Origin: Proteobacteria bacterium ST_bin11
GTDB taxonomy: Bacteria; Pseudomonadota; Gammaproteobacteria; Methylococcales; Methylomonadaceae
Direction of reading: 5' to 3'
Assembly (NCBI GenBank): GCA_002083615.1
Contig: MSXO01000030.1
Coordinates: 1 to 36,061 of the forward strand
Length of the DNA stretch: 36,061 bases
In this document: positions 18,501 through 25,734 of the stretch, piece after piece
How the letters are laid out: every line of letters starts with the position of its first letter
Numbering within the stretch: position 1 is the first letter of the stretch
Program-made: the position numbers and the translations under genes
Notes under the pieces: model-generated
Databases searched by the model: none
What the model saw: the letters and a program-made list of their open reading frames with translations, nothing else
What the model was told of the DNA's origin: nothing

Positions 18501-20417
18501 AGTCGGTTTTTCGATCTTGAACTGAAAACACTGCCCATCGACAAACTTCAAGAGACCTACACGAGACTCTTCGACATTATGGAGGCTGTGTATTCGTCGG
18601 CGCCCGATAACTACCCCGAAACGTCTGTGTCGGGTCTTCGCGAACTTTTTTCTCTATTTCGAACATCGCGCACCTCCTACGCTATCATGCTCTCCGTGCT
18701 CTCTATGCTCGTGGGATTTTCCGGAGTTGCCAACATCGCCAAGATACCTCGAGAGGCGTTCGATCGAAGCTACTCTCTCGTAGATAATCCTTCGTTGTCA
18801 AAGTCTGTCGTTAGTGTACTCTCGTTCTATCGAGTCTACAACCTTCCTGAATCAATGACCGCCTTGCAGCCTGCATTTAATACTGCCTACGCGCGATCGC
18901 TTCAAGCTATTGCCGTCGAAAGACAAGCGCAGGACATAGCCAAGATAACGTATGCTCGCTTTCGCGATGAATCGATCGGTCGTTTCGAAGAGAGTTTGGT
19001 TGTCGATGGGGTCAAAGTTCGCGATCTCTTCGACGTCTATCTGCCCATTGTCGTCAAGGACATTGTGGTCGAGTACGCTCAACGATCGGCGAGCTTCGTT
19101 GAAAGTCTCAGAAGCTTCTATGGGCGATTGTCGTCGCTGAGTACGCGAGAACAGTTGACGCGAATCCAAAACATCTTTGCCGGTGCCTTGGCGTTTTGCA
19201 TGAACTTCAAGAGGACGAACGACTACGAGAGATTCGTGGAGATATTTCGAAGCGTGTTCATTGATCAAACAAGTGAAACGGGCTTCACCGCGACTGCCTA
19301 CAAGGAAATGCTTCCCAAAGAGTTGGGCGTCTTTCAAGAATACGTGGAAAATCTTCCATTCATCGCGGAGAACAGCGTCGACTCGATGTTCTCAGAGCTC
19401 GTCAAGCTTAGAGGATTCATCACTTCGCTGAGAAACCAAAGGGCCTACGTTGCCTACGTTGCAACGACCTGGCTTAGAACGTTTTTCGATAGGTCCGAGA
19501 TTTTCGATTCGATCCTGCCGTGGATTCAAGGCGTTCGACGACTTCGTTCTTTCAGGTACATCTACGCTTACGTTCATACTCGTGTCGACGTTGCAAGTTT
19601 GCCTGCGTGGCTCGGCGACAATGATAAACAGCTTCTTCGAAAGCTGGTCTCTCAAGAATTTGCAGGATCGACGCAAGACCTGCTCATCGATGCTCGAGCT
19701 ACCTTTGACAAACCGCAAATTGATCAATGTGTGCGATCGATTATCTGCTCCCTGAAGCTCTACCCTTACGATCAATCGGAAGTGGTGTATTCATGTTCGC
19801 GTTGCAGTCAAGAAGAACGAGATCTGTGGTACGAAGAAAGTGTTGCGAAATTCTTCGCTGCAACGTCAATCGCGTTGATGCTTGACTTTCTCGAAAATGA
19901 AATTGCCGCCATGTATGCAAATGGAACGAGGGACGACAGCCAACTTCGACGGAGCATCGCGTTAACTGCATTCTTTCGAGAATTCCTCTCTCTGCTCAGC
20001 GACACATCTTACATTGCGAACATCGTCGTGGATAGCGAAGTTGTTTCCAGTGTCGACGACGTTTTGCGAAGTGAAGAAGGACGGCAAGCCGACGTAAATG
20101 AACTCTACGAACGGGAAATCGTGGGAAGAATCGTTAGAAGACTCGACGACTTTTGGAGAAACAAGCTGTTCACGAATGGTCGAGTCAATGGAATCGCTGT
20201 GAACTACCTTGTCGATGGTAACACGCTCTTCAAGTATGGCGTGCACCGACATCTAACCTTCGCGATTATGAATAGCATTCGAGCCTTCAACGTCGCTGAA
20301 GACCGTCTTGAATTTCCCAACACGGAAAGAGATGTGAAGTTATCCTATGATCTTGTCGGTGGCAGTCCCACCTCTACGCCTCCTTTCGTCGTTGCGTCGT
20401 CATCGTCGTCGTCGTGA
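15600..20417 (+). CDS. Giant helical protein, tegument-like
   Basis: 1605 aa from the ATG at 15600. The frame extends 15 codons upstream only through a TTG, so the ATG is preferred; a 10-A run sits 30 bases upstream of it. A coiled coil covers about residues 96-147 (heptads with Leu/Ile and many E/K). The rest is predicted by eye to be almost wholly helical, with regular Leu/Phe/Tyr spacing and many Asp/Arg, and no membrane spans. A CSRCSQEE motif near residue 1410 has a single CxxC. It ends in polyserine. The length, same strand and 54-base spacing after the 1144-aa gene suggest a shared assembly or tegument role, like the huge inner tegument proteins of herpesviruses, but there is no recognisable sequence link. 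Confidence 0.75.
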   Translation: MTDNDNESLFSEERFDALKLSSTFNLLSRRVQTILTCSFFSFLLKLEQGVFTEADLAELRQCFQESASKELPIGAIIQTADSVFLQDIDPTSSDGVLRDVEALEEKYRHELAKAQKKIEELEEAARQTNVQLTTRVSELTGNLESLVSRRASMDMFIMASLNFIESWGDYDPALVAACDWLYKTYLTKESPSVGKSYINSLEVVNADLPEDQRLLPRRLVDFPDAYSRQQETFHDVVGRRFLVYSDRTFAEQEDLSLNATLIDDVRTNDFYSKNAFVIARFTRNFIAANLNFSWLYAKENVRAQTLYEELAEAVRSYFAFDSDGYLRVYNILVGALLTTGLVHFYPRDLERVILRKFLSRLSEITAIQRETQRIKLAEIYRQRLRTSEKVLRKFQDAVANTFVAYSSRFDYERLPSDANRSYSEVLNVLDVLSLDVDELERLRGQAFNIDVEGKLNDNDIPSENTLVADCKDRVLGVFSLLRTPSKFIEFLQVRKTGNTNAPLTKLVVDSVFPLSSMIDLDRREATSAFNPLMFIDKVNVEAPDPVQEACYAVLIYFLLVEVYTQSLRHQVSGLVDIPPLGRFLEREGVTVLLNLDYVRKLIVRIVELTRSDVIFEMLDARLHTDSSSEEDQPAVATEPQEPNNYLTLDTLKRLNEVSFLLTLSANGVDEKLFAGETPSLVDYTESTRNLSFMGDSSEPLVDAASTYAQLSFVVRENLAFRCHRLFDLLFDVVRRRSDETRSVYATMTYLYMRFLERHQGFDIEENDDVLETWFNVNQAFHVDNNIVWSNSDVYRVVKACEGQTDVDDYRQRLLQYDGSHVINLQNNSYAEIKNDAIVEAFNSILLPTNVFDSVSNDASWRDVKTCLYEFHPATFETLIAYRFFNGEPSPSSPPFFVLKNTRFESKLEDYRTVIDSAVRQDGLSYMMSVRNALFIGFGLSTTNTSTRNRTFATKERELSNALRLAMDSRFFDLELKTLPIDKLQETYTRLFDIMEAVYSSAPDNYPETSVSGLRELFSLFRTSRTSYAIMLSVLSMLVGFSGVANIAKIPREAFDRSYSLVDNPSLSKSVVSVLSFYRVYNLPESMTALQPAFNTAYARSLQAIAVERQAQDIAKITYARFRDESIGRFEESLVVDGVKVRDLFDVYLPIVVKDIVVEYAQRSASFVESLRSFYGRLSSLSTREQLTRIQNIFAGALAFCMNFKRTNDYERFVEIFRSVFIDQTSETGFTATAYKEMLPKELGVFQEYVENLPFIAENSVDSMFSELVKLRGFITSLRNQRAYVAYVATTWLRTFFDRSEIFDSILPWIQGVRRLRSFRYIYAYVHTRVDVASLPAWLGDNDKQLLRKLVSQEFAGSTQDLLIDARATFDKPQIDQCVRSIICSLKLYPYDQSEVVYSCSRCSQEERDLWYEESVAKFFAATSIALMLDFLENEIAAMYANGTRDDSQLRRSIALTAFFREFLSLLSDTSYIANIVVDSEVVSSVDDVLRSEEGRQADVNELYEREIVGRIVRRLDDFWRNKLFTNGRVNGIAVNYLVDGNTLFKYGVHRHLTFAIMNSIRAFNVAEDRLEFPNTERDVKLSYDLVGGSPTSTPPFVVASSSSSS

Positions 20418-20521
20418 TGATCAAGGTTTCCAGATTCTTTTTTCATTTCTTCTATTTTTTCCCTTCGATGATTTTCCACTCTAGGATTGTTGGTGTGCTT
20501 GTGTCCTAAGGGAAAAAAAAG
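20418..20521 (+). promoter_or_regulatory. T-rich spacer and A-run leader
   Basis: 104 bases between the giant helical gene and the five-TM gene. The first half is T-rich (ttcttttttcatttcttc), and an 8-A run abuts the next ATG. Nothing else is discerned. Confidence 0.3.
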
Positions 20522-21187
20522 ATGGTCTGCAACGTCGCCGTGCAGAGTCTCACCGACGGCTTCGGCTTTATCGAATGGCTGTTCTTGAACATGTTCATTT
20601 GTTCTACCTGCTTGTATTCAGTTTGGAATCGTCAGTGGTTTCGATCAGTGACGAGGTTTAACATCATCCCCATTACACAGACGGTCTTCTTTGGTCTGAT
20701 GACCATTCTTGCGATGTGCAATGGTCTTGCCGCCTTCATGCTTTGGCACTGCAACAACTGGGATGAAAAGTTCGTGCCCTTGCTTCTCAATGTTCTCATG
20801 GTGGTATTCATCAATGGCTTTCCTCTGGTCTTCATGTTGACGAAGGAGCCTTCTGCCACGTTACTCTGGTCGATGGCTGCTGTTGGATTGTCTGGCGCAT
20901 TCATTGGCACTTCGTGGAAGTACGATGTTCGCGCTGCTGGCATTGGCTTTATCGACTTGACGTTTGCACTCATTTTCTTCGTGTTCGCCTATTCAACCTG
21001 GATGAAAAAGGTGAAGATCACACGTCTACACGCCTCCGTTGTTGTTAAAACAAATGCGTCCTACAAACCTGTTCAACGTGATGGTGAGAACAGCGGTGAT
21101 GAAAGCGATGACATGTATACTGGACCGCTAGATACAAGCTCTACAGGGAGCGCCATCGATAGTTTGCTTATGCAACAGGGCAATTAA
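20522..21187 (+). CDS. Five-TM protein, TspO/MBR-like candidate
   Basis: 221 aa. Five hydrophobic spans at about 16-34, 48-72, 82-104, 109-127 and 136-158, followed by a soluble acidic tail with Ser/Asp. Topology, length of the core and spacing resemble the TspO/MBR (translocator protein / peripheral benzodiazepine receptor) family: a WFRS...NIIP...VFF..MTIL..CNG.AAFMLW stretch stands where TspO has WY..L.kP...PP..VFg.VW..LY..MG.A.YLVW, then a LLN...V.ING span and a final FALIFF.FAYSTW span. Several signature Trp/Pro residues are missing. TspO proteins bind porphyrins, sterols or lipids in organelle membranes. An 8-A run ends 1 base before the ATG. This could instead be an unrelated five-TM viral protein. 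Confidence 0.7.
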   Translation: MVCNVAVQSLTDGFGFIEWLFLNMFICSTCLYSVWNRQWFRSVTRFNIIPITQTVFFGLMTILAMCNGLAAFMLWHCNNWDEKFVPLLLNVLMVVFINGFPLVFMLTKEPSATLLWSMAAVGLSGAFIGTSWKYDVRAAGIGFIDLTFALIFFVFAYSTWMKKVKITRLHASVVVKTNASYKPVQRDGENSGDESDDMYTGPLDTSSTGSAIDSLLMQQGN

Positions 21188-21232
21188 ACGCAAGTTAAAA
21201 AAAAAAAGTTTTCTCCTTTCTTTTTCGTTGGT

Positions 21233-21246
21233 GTTCGCAGGCGAAC
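21233..21246. repeat. Short perfect inverted repeat GTTCGC-AG-GCGAAC
   Basis: A 6-bp perfect inverted repeat with a 2-nt centre lies 4 bases before the ATG of the four-TM gene at 21251. It could be a dimeric protein-binding site or a leader hairpin. Short enough to arise by chance. Confidence 0.3.
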
Positions 21247-21250
21247 GACG

Positions 21251-21808
21251 ATGCCAAATAGCGACGAAGGCAGCGAGGAGATCGCCGGCATTGACTGGTG
21301 CGACATGGAAAAGACGAAGGCCATTGAAAAGACGGTGCTTGCGGTGAGGCTCTTTTCCATCTTGAACATCGTTTTCGATTTGGTTTTTTCAATAGCGGGA
21401 CTGCTTTTCTTCGAGTTCAATCTGTTCTTCGTCTTGACGATGATCATCGCTCTTGTGTCGACTATGTACGTCTTCAACTATGCCGACGAACTGCACAAAC
21501 ATAGTAGAGAGCCAAAGAAGACTCCATCCCTTTGGTTCTGGGAGAACAATTCTTTCATCTGGCGATACGCTGTCTTCAAGCTTGTTCTGATTGTTGTTTT
21601 TATTCTCATGTGCATTGGGGAAACTGCTCGCATCGATGTTGTGCACGTACTCTTGAATTTAAATGCATCGATGATCATTGTGGTGTGCGTGCTTTTACTT
21701 CTTGCGTTCATCATGCTTTGTCTAGCCGTCTTTTCTCTGGGCAAGCACCATCGCTATCTCGGCGAAATCTTCACGATCTACGATTCAACTGCGCCTTCGT
21801 CGGCCTAG
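21251..21808 (+). CDS. Four-TM membrane protein
   Basis: 185 aa. Soluble acidic N-terminus (1-28), then spans at about 30-53, 57-77, 105-124 and 138-162, with a charged cytosolic loop between spans 2 and 3 (ADELHKHSREPKK) and a short C-terminal tail. This tetraspan topology resembles MARVEL or tetraspanin-like proteins, but no CCG or other signature is seen. It is preceded by an 11-A run and a small inverted repeat, and its end overlaps the convergent EF-hand gene by 4 bases. Likely an envelope or endomembrane component. Confidence 0.75.
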   Translation: MPNSDEGSEEIAGIDWCDMEKTKAIEKTVLAVRLFSILNIVFDLVFSIAGLLFFEFNLFFVLTMIIALVSTMYVFNYADELHKHSREPKKTPSLWFWENNSFIWRYAVFKLVLIVVFILMCIGETARIDVVHVLLNLNASMIIVVCVLLLLAFIMLCLAVFSLGKHHRYLGEIFTIYDSTAPSSA

Positions 21809-22347
21809 TGTTTTTTCGTGGGAGGCTTCTTCTGCTGACGTTGACCTTCTGGAATGTCGACAGTGGGCGTGTCCTTTCTTCCTTGAAACGCCAGACCATC
21901 CATACGATCGCCAATCAACTTTTTAATGAGAGTTCCTGCGGTAGCGTCCTTCAGACATGTCATGTAGGCATTTTCAAAATCCTCCTGCGTGATCTTTCCA
22001 TCGCCATCGCAATCGCACTTAATGAAAATAGTTTCACAACTTTCGACTATTTGACGTTCAGCTTCGTTCAAGTATTCATTTCGAGCGTTTTCACATTCTT
22101 CAAAGTCCAGAGCGGAGTTGTTGTTCGTGTCAAAGCCCAGCTTCATGTAGTTGATGATGTCGCTTCGTTTAAACGGAACGGTGTTCCATGAAGCTCGATC
22201 TGCATCGATGTCCGCCTGATGACGTTTTGCTCCTCCGACACAGACAGACTCGATCAAAAGATTGTTGTCCTTGAAGCTAGCGAACGCCAACTCGGCGAGA
22301 AGTACAACCACCAGAAAAATAAAAGAAAAGTTCTTTTTCAACGACAT
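21805..22347 (-). CDS. Secreted EF-hand calcium-binding protein
   Basis: 180 aa from the ATG at 22347. The frame continues to 22443, but the signal peptide only makes sense from MSLKKNFSFIFLVVV. Two EF-hand loops are visible: D73-x-N75-x-N77-x-A-x-D81-F-E-E84, and D112-C-D114-G-D116-G-K-I-T-Q-E-D123, the second a textbook calcium loop. Each is flanked by helices, forming one paired EF module. The C-terminus is basic and Pro/Gln/Lys-rich, with no retention motif. A lumenal or secreted calcium-binding protein of this kind is uncommon in viruses and was probably captured from a host calmodulin/calreticulin-pathway-type gene. It diverges from the Cys-rich gene with a 61-base spacer. Confidence 0.8.
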   Translation of the reverse strand: MSLKKNFSFIFLVVVLLAELAFASFKDNNLLIESVCVGGAKRHQADIDADRASWNTVPFKRSDIINYMKLGFDTNNNSALDFEECENARNEYLNEAERQIVESCETIFIKCDCDGDGKITQEDFENAYMTCLKDATAGTLIKKLIGDRMDGLAFQGRKDTPTVDIPEGQRQQKKPPTKKH

Positions 22348-22408
22348 TTTTCTAAAAAAAAAAGAAACCCCGTTCCTTCCCCTCTCTCTCCCTTCCATCT
22401 CAACGACG
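22348..22408. promoter_or_regulatory. Divergent promoter region
   Basis: 61 bases between the divergent EF-hand and Cys-rich membrane genes. It contains a 10-A run near 22354-22363 and a long CT-rich stretch (ccttcccctctctctcccttcc) running towards the plus gene. A probable shared promoter, from position only. Confidence 0.35.
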
Positions 22409-23011
22409 ATGATTCTGAGAAATTCCGGGTGCATTCCTCTCATTGTCTGGACAAGCTTCTTGCTTGTGTTCGTCTGTTGTCAAGAAAATACCGCTTGTTC
22501 GTCGTTCATGGACTGTCCGTCTTGCTACACGTGCGATCCTGCAAAGTTGCAATGCGTTGCTGCAAGCAATTATACGGACCCCAACGGAGAATGTCCGATG
22601 TACTGTGGTGTAAAGACAGTCTGTGACGCCATGCAGGTTTGCGTCTATACAGAACGTCCATCGTGCCTGTGCAATTGGCTGCTTGGTGAATGCATTCACA
22701 AAGAATCGGAGGAGGCAAAGATGTTAAGTCCTATGGACGATGTAACATTGTCGACGATACTAGACGGAGGCTATAGCGATGCGGACATTCGAATGTTCCT
22801 GGCGATATTAGAGCGAGAGATTGAACACAAGAAACGCGGCGAACAACCTTCTTTGCATGACCACCACGTTAAAGATGGCCACTCCTCCGACATGCGCATT
22901 GTTTTGGCGGTGAATTGTATTCTAATCGTTGGCATTATCTTCGTGTTCTTTTACTTTCGAAGTTTTCTCATTACAGTGCACAAACAACAACCGCAGGATA
23001 AAAGAGAGTGA
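22409..23011 (+). CDS. Cys-rich type I membrane protein
   Basis: 200 aa from the ATG at 22409; an in-frame extension to 22262 lies inside the opposite-strand EF-hand gene and is rejected. Signal peptide 1-25. Residues 29-95 hold about fourteen cysteines in closely spaced pairs (CxxC, CDP, CGV) resembling a small disulfide-rich module of the EGF, granulin or notch type, without an exact match. One transmembrane helix lies at about 163-182, with a short basic tail. Likely a surface glycoprotein of the envelope module. Its stop is 8 bases from the stop of the convergent 444-aa gene. Confidence 0.75.
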   Translation: MILRNSGCIPLIVWTSFLLVFVCCQENTACSSFMDCPSCYTCDPAKLQCVAASNYTDPNGECPMYCGVKTVCDAMQVCVYTERPSCLCNWLLGECIHKESEEAKMLSPMDDVTLSTILDGGYSDADIRMFLAILEREIEHKKRGEQPSLHDHHVKDGHSSDMRIVLAVNCILIVGIIFVFFYFRSFLITVHKQQPQDKRE

Positions 23012-23014
23012 ATG

Positions 23015-23020
23015 TTTATT
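23015..23020 (-). promoter_or_regulatory. AATAAA overlapping a stop codon
   Basis: On the minus strand the 444-aa gene ends TGAATAAA, so a polyadenylation-like signal overlaps the last base of the stop. The same arrangement (TAAATAAA) ends the ankyrin gene at 35784, which suggests 3' signals are packed into the stop codon in this compact genome. Confidence 0.45.
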
Positions 23021-24354
23021 CAAACGTTGTCGTCGTCTTCGACAATTGGTGCAGAGGATGCAGCGTGTGACGACGATGACGAGGACGTACTTTCTTCGCT
23101 GACCGGATGTTCTTGATCTTGACGGCGACGACGTTTAGCTTGCGTGCTCGACGCAGATGGGTCAGGATTGGACGCGGAAATGATTTTCGCCGTAACGAAT
23201 TCGTAGATGGGCTTTGCGTCTTTCTTGAGATGTCCGTTTTTCAGTTGTTTGCAGGTGAGAGGCTTGGAGGCGTCGTGAATGCGACCACTCGGTGCGAGGC
23301 TCTTCAAGGAATAGACCTTGGGGTAGTCGATGGGGCCACCATTGTAGCTGAGAGCCACACTTTTGTCTGTGTAGGCAACAAAGCAAGTGTTGAACTTGAG
23401 GGTCATGCGCACATTGAATTCATGGTCTTGCGTGTAGGTTTGTCCAGTACACCGATTGATGATCAACGACTGCTCTTGATCGAAGTACCAATCGCCACGC
23501 GACGCAAGCTTGATGTTGAACAAAATCTCGCGAACGTTGCAAACGCATGCTTCTTGAACACGACGTGCTTGCTCGAGGATTTCGCCTTTGATTTGCTTGG
23601 CTTGTGATCTTTGCATGACGATGAACATGTCTTGATTGCGGGAGAACGCTCCGTCGCCTGCATAGAAGAACTTGTGGAAGCTGGGCGTGATGTGGCTTGC
23701 GATCAGCGACTTTGTTGGAACGCGAACGTAGTTTACGTCGGCTTTGTCGACGAACTCCGTTCGATCCAGAGAACCCGCGGTAACACCTTTGTAGGTGGCA
23801 ATGGCAAGAGAGAAAGCCCTGGCATGAGGGGTGACCGATTGAATTTCTTTGGTGGAGTGCTCGTAGACTTCTCCGTCGTCGCTGATTTTTTCAAGAGCGA
23901 TGCGAGCGGGATGCCCTTCTTCAAAAAGATGCGTTGTGGTGGGAACCTCGAAGTTGTAGACGGGCTCTCGAGTTTTCAAGCGTTCCACGTGCTCTGGTGC
24001 GATTGCATTTGGTTGATGGTCGTTGATGTAGCGTAGGGTTCTCTTAGTGAGTTCGCTTAAGCCACCGAAAAAGGTAAAAGGGCTATCGTTTGACGTTCCT
24101 GTGCACTCCACCCTACTGACGTAAGCCTTGGCTTGAGGGTTGACGCCTTTTGGGATCACTTCGTCGAAATTCCGAACAACGCTTTCCAACTTTGTTTCAA
24201 GTTGAAAGAGCGACGCCCCTTCATTGACGAGATCACAAGCTCGAAAGGTCAGTTCGACGAGCACAGATCCTTTGACGTTCTTCGATTGAATGGGTGGTCC
24301 AAGACCAATGTGATCGTAGCTAGTTGGCTCAAGAATAAGATTGCCCAACGACAT
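23020..24354 (-). CDS. Probably nuclear protein with a basic, Ser-rich C-terminal tail
   Basis: 444 aa with no signal peptide or membrane span. Residues ~1-385 form a globular alpha/beta domain with strand-like segments such as GSVLVELTFRACDL and FNVRMTLKFNTCFVAY. The tail (~395-444) has a KRRRRQDQE cluster that looks like a monopartite nuclear localisation signal, followed by polyserine and an acidic end (VEDDDNV). An acidic C-terminal tip after a core domain is typical of single-strand DNA-binding and processivity proteins, and a triplex-type capsid protein of similar length is another option; neither is supported by a recognised motif. It is the only clearly non-membrane gene inside the membrane-protein cluster, and has a perfect hairpin directly before its start. 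Confidence 0.75.
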   Translation of the reverse strand: MSLGNLILEPTSYDHIGLGPPIQSKNVKGSVLVELTFRACDLVNEGASLFQLETKLESVVRNFDEVIPKGVNPQAKAYVSRVECTGTSNDSPFTFFGGLSELTKRTLRYINDHQPNAIAPEHVERLKTREPVYNFEVPTTTHLFEEGHPARIALEKISDDGEVYEHSTKEIQSVTPHARAFSLAIATYKGVTAGSLDRTEFVDKADVNYVRVPTKSLIASHITPSFHKFFYAGDGAFSRNQDMFIVMQRSQAKQIKGEILEQARRVQEACVCNVREILFNIKLASRGDWYFDQEQSLIINRCTGQTYTQDHEFNVRMTLKFNTCFVAYTDKSVALSYNGGPIDYPKVYSLKSLAPSGRIHDASKPLTCKQLKNGHLKKDAKPIYEFVTAKIISASNPDPSASSTQAKRRRRQDQEHPVSEESTSSSSSSHAASSAPIVEDDDNV

Positions 24355-24355
24355 C

Positions 24356-24403
24356 TTTCCTCTCTCTCTCTCGTTGTTGCAAAGAGGAGAGAGAGAGAGG
24401 AAA
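24356..24403 (-). promoter_or_regulatory. Perfect 17-bp inverted repeat abutting a start codon
   Basis: Arms 24356-24372 (tttcctctctctctctc) and 24387-24403 (gagagagagagaggaaa) pair perfectly over 17 bp around a 14-nt loop. The hairpin ends one base before the ATG of the 444-aa gene, so it would fold in the mRNA leader or extrude in DNA. It could block or regulate translation, or be a protein-binding site. The arms are also polypurine/polypyrimidine and could form a triplex. Confidence 0.6.
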
Positions 24404-24441
24404 AAATAGAAAAACTTTGAAGAAGAAAAAAAAAGAAAATA

Positions 24442-24447
24442 TTTATT
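24442..24447 (-). promoter_or_regulatory. AATAAA polyadenylation-like signal after the EGF gene
   Basis: TTTATT on the plus strand, AATAAA in the direction of the EGF-repeat gene, 18 bases past its stop, within an A/T-run region. Usual position for a eukaryotic poly(A) signal. The region 24404-24465 holds nothing else. Confidence 0.45.
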
Positions 24448-24465
24448 ATTTTTTTTTTGCGTGAA

Positions 24466-25521
24466 TTAGCGTTGACCGCTGCCGCCTATGCTTAACAAGG
24501 GTTTTGTGAAACCAGCGCGTTTGCCGTTTATCGACGACGACGATGAACTTCGAAAAGACGATGCACTTGGATCATAGACTATGCCTGTATTCGACCAAGA
24601 TAGCTTGCTGCCTAGAGTTATGCAAACTGCAATAGCTATGCCAATTGCAACGATTAGCACAACGCTAAGCCAAATCCAAGTGTACGACGACGATGAAGTC
24701 GAATGTCTGTAGGTTGCTTTGTAATAATGATGAACGAATAGGTTGTCGTTGTCAGCATAGTTACTTACTAGCTCCGAAGACTCTTGTCTACTTGCATCGA
24801 AGTTGCTTGTACATGTACAGCCTAGCGCAGAGCGAATGTTGGGTCGATAGGGTACCATGTTGTAGCCCGGAAGCTTCTCCGATGCAAGGATTTCCTCGAT
24901 GATCATTTGATCGTCTATGTATACATTGACGTAGTCTCCAGTACGGTTGTTTGGTAGACAGATGAGCGTTGGATCACATTGATTGCAGTGAGGTCCAGTA
25001 TAACCTTCCGCACACTTGCAAGTCTTGCCTGTCCATTGAAATCCCTTGGCTGTGCAACCAGAATGTATTTCGCAGCGTTCTCCAAAGAACAAGTTGTTGC
25101 ACGAACACTGTCCGTCCAGGCAACGCCCATTGTTTCCACAGTCTACGTTCAAACAGGGATCGTAGATTTCACAGCCTTCGCCGCGATAGTTGTAGGGGCA
25201 TGTACACGTCAACGTTCCATTGTTCAAGCACGTCAATGAAGACGTCTCTTCTTGAGGCGTTTCTTCACAGAGCTCCAATCGTAGATCTTCAAGTCCAAGC
25301 GAGCAATCGGGAAGACATCGAAGAACCTCGGTGGAGGCACAAGCAAAGTGTCCAAACGGACAGTCGGTTTTCAATCCAGTCTCACAGAGTTCTCCAAGTC
25401 GATTGGCATTGACGATTGGACGAACTCCTCCACAAACATTCACTGTCGACGTTGATTCAATCGTGTGAGAGAATATCACCACCGTAGCAAAACAGAGAAA
25501 GAAGAGAAGTCTTGCTTCCAT
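24466..25521 (-). CDS. EGF-repeat type I membrane protein
   Basis: 351 aa from the ATG at 25521, which begins the signal peptide (1-20); the frame extends to 25587 with a basic non-signal prefix that I reject. The ectodomain has a Cys-rich N-terminal region (30-85) and three EGF-like units at about 98-117, 123-150 and 156-179, with the hallmark CxCxxGYxGxxC endings (CTCPYNYRGEGC, CSCNNLFFGERC, CKCAEGYTGPHC). One transmembrane helix lies at about 281-304; the cytosolic tail is Ser-rich. EGF units serve cell adhesion or receptor binding in animals and protists. A viral copy suggests host capture and a role in attachment or signalling. It sits between two multi-TM genes in the envelope module. 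Confidence 0.85.
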   Translation of the reverse strand: MEARLLFFLCFATVVIFSHTIESTSTVNVCGGVRPIVNANRLGELCETGLKTDCPFGHFACASTEVLRCLPDCSLGLEDLRLELCEETPQEETSSLTCLNNGTLTCTCPYNYRGEGCEIYDPCLNVDCGNNGRCLDGQCSCNNLFFGERCEIHSGCTAKGFQWTGKTCKCAEGYTGPHCNQCDPTLICLPNNRTGDYVNVYIDDQMIIEEILASEKLPGYNMVPYRPNIRSALGCTCTSNFDASRQESSELVSNYADNDNLFVHHYYKATYRHSTSSSSYTWIWLSVVLIVAIGIAIAVCITLGSKLSWSNTGIVYDPSASSFRSSSSSSINGKRAGFTKPLLSIGGSGQR

Positions 25522-25734
25522 TGAGAGGGGATGTTTTTTTTCGTTCGTTGTATTTGTACTTTTGAAAATCTTAAGAAGACGAAGCAAAAAAAGATCCTCC
25601 CCTCCTCTGGAGAAAAAAAAAAGAGGGGATGGATCAACGACAGCGTGACTTCTCGGCTTTTTCTTTCAAGGAGAAAAAGTAGAGTGATCGTATCCTTTAA
25701 CTACTCGAGAGACATCTTGCACCGCTGAACGAAG
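25522..25734. promoter_or_regulatory. Largest intergenic gap, divergent promoters with an inverted repeat
   Basis: 213 bases between the divergent EGF and four-TM genes, the longest gap in the window. It contains an 8-T run (A-run for the minus gene), a purine-rich stretch with a 10-A run near 25613-25622, and an imperfect inverted repeat gatcctcccctc (25593-25604) / gaggggatggatc (25623-25635). Small frames here are A/K-rich noise. No known RNA structure is recognised. Confidence 0.45.
25593..25635. repeat. Imperfect inverted repeat in the divergent intergenic region
   Basis: Arms of 12 and 13 bases (gatcctcccctc and gaggggatggatc) pair with one bulged base around an 18-nt loop that contains the 10-A run. 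It may be a protein-binding or leader hairpin element. Confidence 0.4.

Noticed and set aside
25531..25728. 65-aa plus-strand frame in the largest intergenic gap
   Set aside because: Lys/Phe/Arg-rich translation of A- and T-runs, no homology features; the region looks regulatory.
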